From the NCBI RefSeq assembly GCF_035994185.1, contig NZ_CP108538.1, forward strand, positions 6,053,501 through 6,117,500: 64,000 nucleotides of DNA, written 5' to 3'. This document shows, in pieces, positions 1-8,499 of this stretch (positions are counted from its first letter, which is position 1; each line of letters begins with the position of its first letter). The stretch is from Streptomyces sp. NBC_01217 (GTDB taxonomy: Bacteria > Actinomycetota > Actinomycetes > Streptomycetales > Streptomycetaceae). The notes beneath the pieces are model-generated. The model saw only the letters and a program-made list of their open reading frames with translations. It made no database searches and was not told where the DNA came from. Position numbers and translations under genes: made by a program.

Positions 1-173
1 ATGCGGTACGTCTTCGGTTCTGGTCCGGCGACGCTATCGCGATACATGATGCCGTGTCGCCGAACCCCCAGCCCATGACTGTCACTCATGGTAAGCCCAT
101 GAGTACACACAGTGGGTAGAGGTCTGCGGCGGTCAATTACGAACAACCGGCGCCGGTTTGACGTACCCAGGCG
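1..173. other. Non-coding left edge with two short palindromes
   Basis: I see no gene here. It holds TATCGCGATA at 35-44 and an inverted repeat ACTCATGG-N5-CCATGAGT at 84-104. Either could belong to the promoter of a gene lying left of the window or to the 3' end of the zinc-finger gene. No function can be assigned. Confidence 0.4.
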
Positions 174-434
174 TCAGACGATCGAACCGTGCTCGAAGCA
201 CCAGCGCCAGTTTTCGCCCGCCTCGAAGCTCCGCATCACCGGATGACCGGTCTCCTTGAAATGCCCGGTGGCGTGTTGCAGCGGCGACGAATCGCAGCAG
301 CCGACATGGCCGCAGAGCAGACAGAGCCGTAGCTGCACGGGGTGGGTGCCCGCCTCCAGGCAGCCGAGACAGGTCGCGCTGAGCGGGGCCGGCTCGGGGC
401 GCGGCAGTTCGGGCACGTGCGGGCATTCACTCAT
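174..434 (-). CDS. UBP-type zinc finger domain protein
   Basis: This 86-residue protein is essentially one ZnF-UBP domain. The ordered ligands are visible: CLGC, then CLLCGHVGC, followed by several histidines in HATGHFKETGHP, and a conserved tail ENWRWCFEH. In eukaryotes this fold binds ubiquitin C-termini; bacteria lack ubiquitin, so its ligand here is unknown. I chose the ATG at 434 (MSECPHV) over an upstream in-frame ATG, since the domain begins there. It is divergent from a CPA1 Na+/H+ antiporter with only 35 bases between the starts, so the two probably share a promoter region and perhaps a function; that link is inference. Confidence 0.85.
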   Translation of the reverse strand: MSECPHVPELPRPEPAPLSATCLGCLEAGTHPVQLRLCLLCGHVGCCDSSPLQHATGHFKETGHPVMRSFEAGENWRWCFEHGSIV

Positions 435-469
435 GATTGTCAGGTTACGACGGATGCGAGGACCGTGAA

Positions 470-2074
470 ATGGATGCATTGCCGCTGGTGGCGCTGGTCG
501 CGGTCAGCGCGGCCGTCGCGGGGGCCGCTCGCCGCACCCCCGTGCCGCCCCCACTGCTGTTGGTCGCGGCGGGGCTGATCGCCTCGTATCTGCCCGGGGT
601 GCCGACGTACACCCTGGACGCGCACGTGGTGCTGCCCCTGCTGCTGCCGCCCTTGCTCTACACGGCGGCCGTCGACAGCTCGTACCTCGATCTGCGCGCC
701 AATATCCGGCCGGTCGCGCTGCTCTCCGTGGGTTACGTCCTGTTCGCGACCTTCGCGGTCGGCTGGCTGGCGTACCGTCTCGTGCCCGACCTGCCGCTCA
801 CCGCCGCGCTGGTGCTCGGTGCGGTCGTCGCCCCGCCGGACGCCGTCACCGCCGCCGCGATCGCCCGCCGGGTGGGGCTGCCCGGCCGGGTCACGACGAT
901 CCTGCAGGGTGAGTCCCTGGTGAACGACGCCACCGCGATCACGGCCTACAAGGTGGCGCTCGCCGCCGCCGTCGGCGAGGGCATGAGCTGGGGCGCCGGG
1001 ATCGGCGAATTCCTTCTCGCCGCGGTCGGCGGCGTCGTGGTCGGCCTGGCGCTGATGGTGCCGCTGCACTGGCTCCGTACCCACCTCAAGGAAGCGCTGC
1101 TGCAGAACACCCTGTCGCTGCTGATCCCCTTCGTGGCGTACGCGGCGGCCGAACGCGTGCACGCCTCCGGGGTGCTCGCCGTGGTCGTCGTCGCGCTCTA
1201 TCTGGGCCACCGGTCCTGGCAGGTCGACTTCGCGACCCGGCTCCAGGAGGCGGCCGTCTGGAAGATGGTCGCGTTCATCCTGGAGTCCGCGGTCTTCGCG
1301 CTGATCGGGCTGCAGCTGCCCTTCGTACTGAAGGGGCTCGGTATGTACGCCGTGGCGGACGCCCTCTGGTACGCGGTGGGCGTGTTCCTCGCCGTCGTCG
1401 TGGTCCGCTTCATCTGGGTCTACCCGTCGACATACGTGCCCAGATGGCTGTCGAAACGGATCAGGGAACGCGAGCCCGAGACCAACTGGACGGCTCCGCT
1501 GATCGTCGGCTGGGCCGGGATGCGCGGGGTCGTCTCGCTCGCCATCGCCTTCTCCATCCCGGTGCTCACGACCGACGGGCAGGCCTTCCCGGCCCGCAAC
1601 CTGGTGCTGTTTTTGACCTTCACCACCGTCATCGGCACCCTCGTCATCCAGGGCCTCAGCCTGCCGATGCTGGTACGCGTCCTGAAGCTGCCGGGGCGCG
1701 ACGCGACCGCGGAGACCCTGGCCGAGGCGCAGGCGCAGAGCGAGGCGTCCACGGCCGCCGAGACGCGCCTTGAGGAGCTGCTCACCGATCGGCGCAACTC
1801 CCTGCCCGGACCGCTCACCGACCGGCTGCGCACGGTCCTGGAGCGCCGCCGCAACGCCGTGTGGGAGCGGCTGGGCGCGGCCAATCCGGTGACCGGGGAG
1901 TCGGCGGACGACACCTACCGCCGTCTGGCCAGGGAGATGATCGACGCCGAGCGCGAGGTCTTCGTACGGCTGCGAAACGAGCGGCAGATCGACGACGAGA
2001 TGCTCAGGACCCTGCTCAGACGGCTCGACCTGGAGGAGGCGGCGGCCTACCGGGAGGAGTCGGACGCTCCCTGA
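470..2074 (+). CDS. Na+/H+ antiporter, CPA1 family
   Basis: This 534-residue integral membrane protein exchanges Na+ (or K+) for H+ across the cytoplasmic membrane. It has about twelve hydrophobic segments over residues 1-410, the family's ion-binding region with LVNDATA, and the motif GWAGMRGVVSLA. A charged cytoplasmic tail of roughly 120 residues follows, rich in Glu and Arg, as in other actinobacterial members, probably regulatory. The ATG at 470 (MDALPL) is preferred over a TTG 33 bases upstream because the first membrane helix begins immediately after it. It is divergent from the UBP zinc-finger gene. Confidence 0.92.
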   Translation: MDALPLVALVAVSAAVAGAARRTPVPPPLLLVAAGLIASYLPGVPTYTLDAHVVLPLLLPPLLYTAAVDSSYLDLRANIRPVALLSVGYVLFATFAVGWLAYRLVPDLPLTAALVLGAVVAPPDAVTAAAIARRVGLPGRVTTILQGESLVNDATAITAYKVALAAAVGEGMSWGAGIGEFLLAAVGGVVVGLALMVPLHWLRTHLKEALLQNTLSLLIPFVAYAAAERVHASGVLAVVVVALYLGHRSWQVDFATRLQEAAVWKMVAFILESAVFALIGLQLPFVLKGLGMYAVADALWYAVGVFLAVVVVRFIWVYPSTYVPRWLSKRIREREPETNWTAPLIVGWAGMRGVVSLAIAFSIPVLTTDGQAFPARNLVLFLTFTTVIGTLVIQGLSLPMLVRVLKLPGRDATAETLAEAQAQSEASTAAETRLEELLTDRRNSLPGPLTDRLRTVLERRRNAVWERLGAANPVTGESADDTYRRLAREMIDAEREVFVRLRNERQIDDEMLRTLLRRLDLEEAAAYREESDAP

Positions 2075-2098
2075 AGGAGACGGCCCTGAGGGCAGGTC

Positions 2099-2992
2099 CT
2101 ATGGGCGGCCCGTGACCACGGCCGCGACCGTGGTTCCCGCAGGGAACGCACCTTCCTCCGCCAGCGCCGTGAGCGCGTACAGCAGCTTGGCGACATAGAG
2201 CCGCTCGACGGGCAGCCCGTGCCGCTGCTCGAAGTCGTCGGCGAAGGTGTGCAGCTGCGGGGTCGTACGGGCGTAGCCGCCGAAGTGGAAGCGCTCGTCC
2301 AGGGACCACGACCCGGCGGGCCCGCCGAACGCCTCCTGCTGCAGTTCCCGTACCGCGTCGCCGAGGAAGCCGCCTCGCAGCACCGGGATGCCGAGGGCGC
2401 GCTGCCCCGGTGCGAGACCGGCGGCCAGGCCGGCGAGAGTGCCGCCGGTACCGCAGGCCACCGCGACCACATCGGCCGGACCGCGCAGCTCGCGGCCGAG
2501 CTCCGTACAGCCCTGTGCGGCCAGGGCGTTGCTGCCGCCCTCCGGGATGACACAGCACTCCCCGAAGGCGCTTCGCAGCCCCGCCAGGACCTCTGGACGG
2601 GCCTTCGCGCGGTACGTCGTGCGGTCCACGAAGTGCAGAGTCATCCCGTCGGCGGCACACCGGGCGAGCGAGGGGTTGAGGGGGCGCCCGGCCAGTTCGT
2701 CACCGCGTACGACGCCGATGGTGGGGAAACCGAGCAGCCGCCCGGCGGCGGCGGTGGCCCGCAGATGGTTGGAGTACGCACCGCCGAAGGTCAGCACGGG
2801 CCGCCCGGCGGCGGCCCGCAGGTTGGGGGCGAGTTTGCGCCATTTGTTGCCCGGAAGCTCGGGGTGGATCAGATCGTCGCGCTTGAGCAGCAGCCGCACG
2901 CCGTGGCGCGCGAAGCGCTCGTCCTCGGCCGGTTGCAGGGGTGAGGGGAGCACCGGCTGCAGCCGGGAGAGGTCGAGCGCTTCAAAGGACAT
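2099..2992 (-). CDS. PLP-dependent ACC deaminase / D-cysteine desulfhydrase family enzyme
   Basis: This 297-residue fold-type II PLP enzyme belongs to the 1-aminocyclopropane-1-carboxylate deaminase / D-cysteine desulfhydrase family. The cofactor lysine lies in ELPGNKWRKL near residue 50, the substrate loop reads GGAYSNHLRA, and the phosphate-binding glycine loop is ACGTGGTLAG. Family members release ammonia plus a 2-oxoacid, or H2S plus pyruvate from D-cysteine. The sequence alone does not decide between the two; desulfhydrase activity is more usual outside plant-associated bacteria. It lies 51 bases downstream of the amidase gene on the same strand and may be co-transcribed. Confidence 0.85.
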   Translation of the reverse strand: MSFEALDLSRLQPVLPSPLQPAEDERFARHGVRLLLKRDDLIHPELPGNKWRKLAPNLRAAAGRPVLTFGGAYSNHLRATAAAGRLLGFPTIGVVRGDELAGRPLNPSLARCAADGMTLHFVDRTTYRAKARPEVLAGLRSAFGECCVIPEGGSNALAAQGCTELGRELRGPADVVAVACGTGGTLAGLAAGLAPGQRALGIPVLRGGFLGDAVRELQQEAFGGPAGSWSLDERFHFGGYARTTPQLHTFADDFEQRHGLPVERLYVAKLLYALTALAEEGAFPAGTTVAAVVTGRP

Positions 2993-3043
2993 GCCGCAAT
3001 TGTCGCCGTCCCTTGTGCTGCTCTGCTGTGCGGGTGCGGCTGG

Positions 3044-3634
3044 TCACTTCAGGCGTTCGTGGATACGGGCCCGCATGGAGTCCATCGTGAAGCCGCGGGG
3101 ATCGATCTTGCCGGGCTGCCACTCCTTGTGGCCGATCACCGAGCGGGACGTCCAGCCGTGGTGACGGCAGACCGCGGCGGCGGCCTTCTCGATGGCTTCC
3201 AACTGGACGGCGGGCCAGGGGTCCTCGCCGTCGCCCAGGTTCTCGCACTCGAAGCCGTAGAAGTGCCGGTTCCCGTCGGTGTTGGCCTCGTTGTCGGTCG
3301 GGAGGCGCTTCTCGGCGATGACGGCGCGCAGTACCTCGTCATCGCCGAGTCCGGCGTGGTTGGCCCGGCCGTAGCCGACCAGGTGGACCCGGCCGTCCTT
3401 GGTGATCACGCCATGGCACAGCGGGCCGGGCAGCTCCGGGTAGCCGTCGCGGCAGATGCGGACGGTGGTGGCGGTGCCCCTGCTGACCGTGTGGTGGATC
3501 ATCACGCCGTTGACCGGGCCCCAGGGGCCCTTGTGGTTGCGGTTGTGGGTACGCCAGTCGCCGACCTGGACGACGGTGAGCCCTTCGTTCTTCAGGGCCT
3601 TGAGAAAGGTGCTCGCGGACATGGGCGGGGACAT
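3044..3634 (-). CDS. N-acetylmuramoyl-L-alanine amidase (Amidase_2 fold)
   Basis: This 196-residue zinc amidase would cleave the amide bond between N-acetylmuramic acid and L-alanine in peptidoglycan. Zinc ligands and catalytic residues are visible: MIHHTVSRG (first His), FYGFECENLGDG (catalytic Glu region) and GHKEWQPGKIDP (second zinc His and catalytic Lys). An AAGGAG ribosome site lies 6-7 bases before the ATG at 3634, which rules out two upstream in-frame ATGs. There is no signal peptide or membrane anchor, so the protein seems cytoplasmic unless exported non-classically; it resembles phage endolysin-type amidases kept on actinobacterial chromosomes. Confidence 0.88.
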   Translation of the reverse strand: MSPPMSASTFLKALKNEGLTVVQVGDWRTHNRNHKGPWGPVNGVMIHHTVSRGTATTVRICRDGYPELPGPLCHGVITKDGRVHLVGYGRANHAGLGDDEVLRAVIAEKRLPTDNEANTDGNRHFYGFECENLGDGEDPWPAVQLEAIEKAAAAVCRHHGWTSRSVIGHKEWQPGKIDPRGFTMDSMRARIHERLK

Positions 3635-3772
3635 GGCCGACTCCTTTTGCGCGTGGGGGGACCGGGCCTTCATCCGCTTGTACCGGAACGTCGGTCTCCG
3701 GGCCATACCCGGCGCGGTTGTTCGGGCCGTGTGCGATGCGATCCGGTCAATTCCACGAGCAGGGGGCCGGGT

Positions 3773-4969
3773 TCAGTCCTGGGCGAGCCACAGATCGGGG
3801 CCGAACACCTCGTAGTGGATGTCGGCCGCGGGAAGGCCCTTGGCCAGCAACTGGGTGCGTACGGTGCGCATGAAGGGCAGCGGTCCGCAGAGGTAGGCGT
3901 GGGTGCCGGAGGCGACGGCGAGGCCGCTCAGATCGACCAGGCCGGTGCGGTCGGAGGGGTGGCCGGGCTCCGGGTCCTCGTACCAGAAGTGGGCGGAGGC
4001 GTCGGGGAGTTTGCCGGTGAGCAGGGCGTGGTCGGTGCGCATCGCGTGGTCGGCGGGGGAGCGGTCGCCGTGCACGACGGTGACCGGGGCGCGGTGGCCG
4101 GTGGCCGCGAGGTGGTCCAGCATCGAGAGCATCGGGGTGCAGCCGATGCCCGCGGAGGCGAGCAGGAGCGGGGCGTCGGCGGAGTCGAGCACGAGGTCGC
4201 CGTACGGGGCGGAGACCCGCAACCGGTCGCCGACGCCGACCTCGGCGTGCAGATGACGGGAGACCTCGCCGTCGGGCGAGCCGCCGCCGCGCACCCGCTT
4301 GACGGTGATCGAGCGCAGCGGCGAACCGGGGGCGCTGGAGAGGCTGTACTGGCGTATCTGGCGGGCCCCGTCGGGGAGTTCCACCTGTACGGAGACGTAC
4401 TGCCCGGGGCGGAAGGCGGGGGCGGGGGAGCCGTCGGCAGGGCGGAGCTGGAAGGTGGCGACATCCGCCGTCTCCTCGATCCGGGTGGTCACCTCCCACT
4501 CGCGCCACACGTCACCGGCGACGACGCCCTGCTGTGCGTACAGCCGCTCCTCGATCGAGATCAGGGCGCCCGCCATCAGCCAGTAGACCTCGTCCCAGGC
4601 GGCGGCGACCTCGGGGGTGACCGCGTCGCCGAGCACCTCGGCGACGGCGGCGAGCAGATGGGTGTGCACGCTGTCGTACTGCGCGGCGGTGATGCCGAGC
4701 GAGGCGTGCTTGTGCGCGATCCGGCTGAGCATCACGTCGGGGCGGGTGTCCGGGTGCTCGACCAGCTGGGTCGCGAAGGCGGCGATGGAGCCCGCGAGGG
4801 CCTGGCGCTGGGCGCCGGACGCCTGGTTGCCGCGGTTGAAGAGGTTGCGCAGCAGCTCGGGGTGGGCGTCGAAGAGCTTGCGGTAGAAGAGATCGGCGAT
4901 GTCTCCGATGGCCGCTCCCACGGCGGGAAGCGTGGCACGGACGGTGGCGGTGGACGTCTCGGAGAGCAT
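3773..4969 (-). CDS. hmp: Flavohemoglobin, nitric oxide dioxygenase
   Basis: This 398-residue protein oxidises NO to nitrate using O2 and NAD(P)H. Residues 1-140 form the globin domain with the proximal histidine in HKHASLGI. A ferredoxin-reductase-like part follows: FAD-binding RQYSLSSAPG, the NAD(P)H pocket ASAGIGCTPML, YLCGPLPFM, and the terminal YEVFGP. Full family length, nothing missing. AGGAG precedes the ATG at 4969. An ATC-TGA-GAT-centred dyad at 4999-5021 matches the NsrR operator type, and the nsrR gene lies immediately upstream on the same strand, so the gene should be derepressed by NO. Confidence 0.95.
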   Translation of the reverse strand: MLSETSTATVRATLPAVGAAIGDIADLFYRKLFDAHPELLRNLFNRGNQASGAQRQALAGSIAAFATQLVEHPDTRPDVMLSRIAHKHASLGITAAQYDSVHTHLLAAVAEVLGDAVTPEVAAAWDEVYWLMAGALISIEERLYAQQGVVAGDVWREWEVTTRIEETADVATFQLRPADGSPAPAFRPGQYVSVQVELPDGARQIRQYSLSSAPGSPLRSITVKRVRGGGSPDGEVSRHLHAEVGVGDRLRVSAPYGDLVLDSADAPLLLASAGIGCTPMLSMLDHLAATGHRAPVTVVHGDRSPADHAMRTDHALLTGKLPDASAHFWYEDPEPGHPSDRTGLVDLSGLAVASGTHAYLCGPLPFMRTVRTQLLAKGLPAADIHYEVFGPDLWLAQD

Positions 4970-4998
4970 CGGTGACTCCTGTGTCTCGTGTGGGACTG

Positions 4999-5021
4999 AA
5001 TTGGTATCTGAGATGCGTATT
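4999..5021. promoter_or_regulatory. Probable NsrR operator before hmp
   Basis: An imperfect dyad centred on 5010 reads AAT, then G-x-ATC TGA GAT-x-C, then ATT, so outer and inner positions are symmetric. The core ATCTGAGAT agrees with what I recall of Streptomyces NsrR targets before hmp genes. It lies about 30 bases upstream of the hmp start, where a repressor would block transcription. Confidence 0.75.
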
Positions 5022-5080
5022 TTTGGGCAGTGTGAAACCGGGCGATGGTGCCCGTGGTGAGGGGTGCGGGCCGGAGCGGC

Positions 5081-5530
5081 TCAGTCGGCGGCCGGGCGGC
5101 CGCTGCTGATGCCGATCAGTACTGGTCCGGTGGGGGAGGCGACGAGTTCGGAGACGGTGATCGGATCGAGCGAGGCGTAGAAGGCCTCCTCCGCCTGGCG
5201 CAGGGCGCCGCGCAGCCGGCAGGCCGAGCGCAGGGGGCAGGGGGTGGCGCCCTCGCACTCGACGACGTCGCCGGGCTCCTCCAGCTCCCGTACGAGCCGG
5301 CCGACCGAGGCGGACCGGCCCGCTCCGGTGAGGCTGAGCCCGCCGCCGCGGCCCCGGCGCGCCTCGATGAGGCCGAGGTGCTGGAGCCTGGCGACCACCT
5401 TCGCGGCGTGCGTGTACGGCACCTGCATGGTCGCCGCCACCTCCCGGGTGGTCGGCGGGTCCTCGTTCTCCACGACGGCGAGGCGCATCAGTACGCGCAG
5501 CGCCACGTCGGTGAATCTCGTCAGCCGCAT
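5081..5530 (-). CDS. nsrR: Rrf2-family NO-sensing repressor NsrR
   Basis: This 149-residue Rrf2 regulator has an N-terminal winged helix (TTREVAATMQVPYTHAAKVV) and a recognition wing GRGGGLSL. Three cysteines at residues 92, 98 and 104 are spaced six apart, exactly the arrangement that holds the NO-sensitive [4Fe-4S] cluster in Streptomyces NsrR. NO destroys the cluster and releases DNA. The start is the ATG at 5530 (MRLTRFTD), the usual Rrf2 beginning; upstream in-frame ATGs would run through the operator. It precedes hmp on the same strand and has its own operator at 5547-5569, so it is probably autoregulated. Confidence 0.93.
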   Translation of the reverse strand: MRLTRFTDVALRVLMRLAVVENEDPPTTREVAATMQVPYTHAAKVVARLQHLGLIEARRGRGGGLSLTGAGRSASVGRLVRELEEPGDVVECEGATPCPLRSACRLRGALRQAEEAFYASLDPITVSELVASPTGPVLIGISSGRPAAD

Positions 5531-5546
5531 GACGGCCACATTAGAT

Positions 5547-5569
5547 AAGTTGCATCGAAGATGCAAATT
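5547..5569. promoter_or_regulatory. NsrR autoregulatory operator
   Basis: The perfect inverted repeat TTGCATC-GAA-GATGCAA (5550-5566) is extended by AA and TT at the outer ends, giving a 23-base dyad centred on 5558. It lies 17 bases upstream of the nsrR start. It shares the ATC-N3-GAT core with the hmp operator, supporting one regulator for both. Confidence 0.8.
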
Positions 5570-5708
5570 TAAGGGACCGATGGGCATCGCGGAGCGTTGT
5601 GCCCAGCCCAAAGCCCGATTAGTCACACTCTTTTGTGTAATGGCGCGCCGACTCTCCGTGCTGAAAGGCTTCTTCTCGCAGGTCAGCCGATGATCGAGAG
5701 GACGTCAG

Positions 5709-7115
5709 ATGTCCGTTGGTGAAGAGGTTCAGAACGCGCCGATGCCGCCACAGCAGAGTCTGGGCACGGCAGCGGCGCGGAACCTCGCGACGACCACCAA
5801 GTCCGCTCCGCAGATGCAGGAGATCACCTCACGGTGGCTGCTGAAGATGCTGCCATGGGTGCAGGTACAGGGTGGCACCTACCGGGTGAACCGCAGGTTG
5901 AGCTACTCGGTCGGGGACGGCAGGGTGACGTTTGTGCAGACGGGTGACCGGGTCACGGTCATCCCCGCCGAGCTCGGAGAGCTCCCCGCCCTGCGGGAGT
6001 TCGGGGACGAGGAGGTGCTCGGCGAACTGGCCCGGCGGTGCGAGCAGCACGACATCGCCGCAGGCCAGGTGCTGGCCGGTTCGGGGGACGCGGCGGACCG
6101 TGTCTTCCTGCTGGCGCACGGCAAGGTGGAGAAGATCGGCACCGGCCCGTACGGGGACGAGGCGGTGCTCGGAGTCCATGCCGACGGTGCCTACTTCGGT
6201 GACCACGCCCTGATCGACGGCGACGCCGTCTGGGAGTACACGGCCCGTGCCGTCACCGCCTGTACGGTGCTGACGCTGAGCCGGGCCGACGTGCTGAATC
6301 TCGCCGAGCGCGCGGATTCGCTCCGCACCCATCTCACCGGGCTGCTCAGCATCCCGCAGCAGCGCACCAACAAGTACGGCGAGGCGGAGATCGACCTCTC
6401 CGCCGGCCATGTCGGCGAAGCCGTCGTCCCGCACACGTACGTGGACTACGAATCGGCACCGCGCGAGTACGAACTGAGCGTCGCCCAGACCGTGCTGAAG
6501 GTCCACAGCAGGGTCGCCGACCTCTACAACCAGCCGATGAACCAGACCGAGCAGCAGTTGAGGCTCACGGTCGAGGCGCTGCGGGAGCGCCAGGAGCACG
6601 AGCTGATCAACAACCGCGAGTTCGGTCTGCTCAACAACTGCGACTACGGGCAGCGCATCCAGCCGCACGACGGGGCGCCGAGCCCCGACGACATGGACGA
6701 ACTGCTCTCGCGCCGCCGCGGCTCGAAACTCTTCCTCGCCCACCCGCGGGCCATCGCCGCATTCGGCCGCGAATGCAACAAGCGCGGTCTGGTGCCGGAG
6801 AGCGTGGATGTCGGCGGCCACCATGTGCCGGCCTGGCGGGGCGTGCCGATCTTCCCGTCCAACAAGATCCCGGTCACCGACTCCCGGACCACATCGATCA
6901 TCTGCATGAGGACCGGTGAGGCCGAGCAGGGCGTCATCGGACTCCAGCAGACAGGCATCCCCGACGAGATCGAGCCCAGCCTGTCGGTCCGCTTCATGGG
7001 CATCGACGAGCAGGCGATCATCTCCTATCTGGTGACGGCCTACTACTCCGCGGCCATCCTCGTGCCGGACGCCCTCGGCGTACTGGAAAACGTCGAGGTC
7101 AGCCGCTGGCGGTAG
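5709..7115 (+). CDS. eshA: Family 2B encapsulin shell protein (EshA-like) with cyclic-nucleotide-binding insertion
   Basis: This 468-residue protein is an HK97-fold encapsulin shell protomer of family 2B, the group that includes Streptomyces EshA. Residues 1-30 are a flexible N-arm, about 95-205 form a cNMP-binding-like domain ([20 protein letters not shown], then [11 protein letters not shown]), and the remainder carries HK97 A/P/E-loop segments such as [18 protein letters not shown] and the C-terminal [19 protein letters not shown]. It should self-assemble into an icosahedral compartment. GAGAGGA lies 7 bases before the ATG. A polyprenyl synthase gene follows after 91 bases, the genomic hallmark of its cargo. 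Whether the insert binds a nucleotide cannot be read from the sequence. Confidence 0.92.
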   Translation: MSVGEEVQNAPMPPQQSLGTAAARNLATTTKSAPQMQEITSRWLLKMLPWVQVQGGTYRVNRRLSYSVGDGRVTFVQTGDRVTVIPAELGELPALREFGDEEVLGELARRCEQHDIAAGQVLAGSGDAADRVFLLAHGKVEKIGTGPYGDEAVLGVHADGAYFGDHALIDGDAVWEYTARAVTACTVLTLSRADVLNLAERADSLRTHLTGLLSIPQQRTNKYGEAEIDLSAGHVGEAVVPHTYVDYESAPREYELSVAQTVLKVHSRVADLYNQPMNQTEQQLRLTVEALRERQEHELINNREFGLLNNCDYGQRIQPHDGAPSPDDMDELLSRRRGSKLFLAHPRAIAAFGRECNKRGLVPESVDVGGHHVPAWRGVPIFPSNKIPVTDSRTTSIICMRTGEAEQGVIGLQQTGIPDEIEPSLSVRFMGIDEQAIISYLVTAYYSAAILVPDALGVLENVEVSRWR

Positions 7116-7206
7116 CCCATCGGGGGCCCGGGCGACGATGTCCGGGCCCCCGTCGACCTCCGCCGCCGGGCAGTCGTGCCCGGGGCGGTCACGGGAGGAC
7201 GCCCCA

Positions 7207-8301
7207 GTGAAGACCCACCACGCACTCCACTCACCCACACCCCGCATCCCGGGTGACAACGATCCGGCCGCCCTCGCGGCGCAGGGCCAGGAGGCCGCAG
7301 CCCTCCTGGAGCAGACCCGGACCCTCGTCGACCCCCAACTGCACGCCGCCGTAGACTCCTTGCCCGGATCGATCCGCCGCGTCGCGATGTACCACTTCGG
7401 CTGGCAGCAGGCCGACGGCACCCCGTCATCCGGGCGGGCGGGCAAGGCGATCAGACCCGCGCTCGTCCTCGCCGCCGCCCGGGCGCTGGGCGGCGACCCG
7501 CAAAGGGCGGTCCGGGCGGCCGTCGCCGTGGAGCTGGCCCACAACTTCACCCTGCTGCACGACGACGTCATCGACGAGGACCGGACCCGTCGGCACCGGC
7601 CCACGGCCTGGGCGGTCTTCGGTATCCCGGACGCGGTCATCGCCGGTGACGCCATGCTCGCCCTCGCCCAGCGGCTGCTCGCCGAGGACACCGGCCCGGC
7701 CGCGGCCCGCGCCTCGGCGAGGCTGTCGACCTGTGTCATCGAGCTGTGCGCGGGCCAGCAGGCCGACTGCGCCTTCGAGGACCGCGGCCCGGACGAGGTC
7801 TCGCTGGACGAGTGCCTCACCATGGCCACCGCCAAGACCGGAGCACTGCTCGGCTGCGCCTGCGCACTGGGCGCGCTGTACGCCGGTGCGGGGGAGCGGG
7901 CGGTCGGCGCGATGGACGGATTCGGCCGGGAGGCGGGCCTCGCCTTCCAGCTCATCGACGATCTGATCGGCATCTGGGGGGATCCGGCACAGACCGGGAA
8001 ACCCGTCGGGGCGGATCTCGTCGCCCACAAGAAGTCCCTGCCCGTGGTCGCCGCACTGACCTCCGGCACACCCGCCGCGGACGAACTCGCCACGCTCTAC
8101 CGGGGATCCATGAACACCCCCGGCGAGGTGAGCCGCGCAGCGGATGCCGTCGACCGGGCGGGCGGCCGGGACTGGGCACAGATCTGCGCGGCGGACCGGA
8201 TGGCACGCGCCGTCCACCACCTGTCCCGGGCGGTCCCCGACCTGGCCCCGGCGGGCGACCTCCTGACCCTGGCGGAGTTCGTCACCCGCCGGACGCACTG
8301 A
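7207..8301 (+). CDS. Polyprenyl diphosphate synthase, probable encapsulin cargo
   Basis: This 364-residue trans-isoprenyl diphosphate synthase condenses IPP with allylic diphosphates. The first aspartate-rich motif is intact (DDVID, residues 119-123). The second reads DDLIG (251-255) instead of the usual DDxxD, with a later Asp at WGD; Lys/Arg sites GKAIRPALVL and AHKKSLP are present. The GTG at 7207 is chosen because GGGAGGA lies 7 bases upstream. The first 40 residues, Pro/Asp/Gly-rich and probably disordered, precede the catalytic core as expected for a family 2 encapsulin targeting segment. Chain length of the product is not predictable here. Probably co-transcribed with the shell gene. 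Confidence 0.88.
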   Translation: MKTHHALHSPTPRIPGDNDPAALAAQGQEAAALLEQTRTLVDPQLHAAVDSLPGSIRRVAMYHFGWQQADGTPSSGRAGKAIRPALVLAAARALGGDPQRAVRAAVAVELAHNFTLLHDDVIDEDRTRRHRPTAWAVFGIPDAVIAGDAMLALAQRLLAEDTGPAAARASARLSTCVIELCAGQQADCAFEDRGPDEVSLDECLTMATAKTGALLGCACALGALYAGAGERAVGAMDGFGREAGLAFQLIDDLIGIWGDPAQTGKPVGADLVAHKKSLPVVAALTSGTPAADELATLYRGSMNTPGEVSRAADAVDRAGGRDWAQICAADRMARAVHHLSRAVPDLAPAGDLLTLAEFVTRRTH

Positions 8302-8317
8302 ACGGAGAAGGGGAGGA

Positions 8318-8455
8318 GGTGGCGATACGCGGTCGAAGACCGGAGGGGGTGTGAAGAAGGGAGCGGGAAGCGAAGAAGGGTGAAGGGGGCTGAAGGAAGG
8401 AGAACGAAGAAGGTGCCGAGGTCACAAGGCCCGTGAGACGAAAAGGAGGGCGACA
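8318..8455. other. Purine-rich intergenic tract
   Basis: On the + strand this stretch is dominated by GAAGG, GGAGG and GAAGAAGG runs, unlike the surrounding sequence. No reading frame, tRNA or terminator is seen. It could be an untranslated leader or a strand-asymmetric spacer. Confidence 0.35.
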
Positions 8456-8461
8456 GGGCGA

Positions 8462-8499
8462 CTGTCATGGGCACGGGCTACAGTCCGTGCCCATGACAG
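8462..8499 (+). promoter_or_regulatory. Large hairpin enclosing the start codon of the next gene
   Basis: Perfect 15-base arms (8462-8476 and 8485-8499; the left arm begins CTGTCATGGG) flank an 8-base loop. The ATG at 8493 lies inside the right arm, so in mRNA the start codon is paired with the left arm. It may instead be a DNA operator. A ribosome site is not obvious. Confidence 0.75.
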
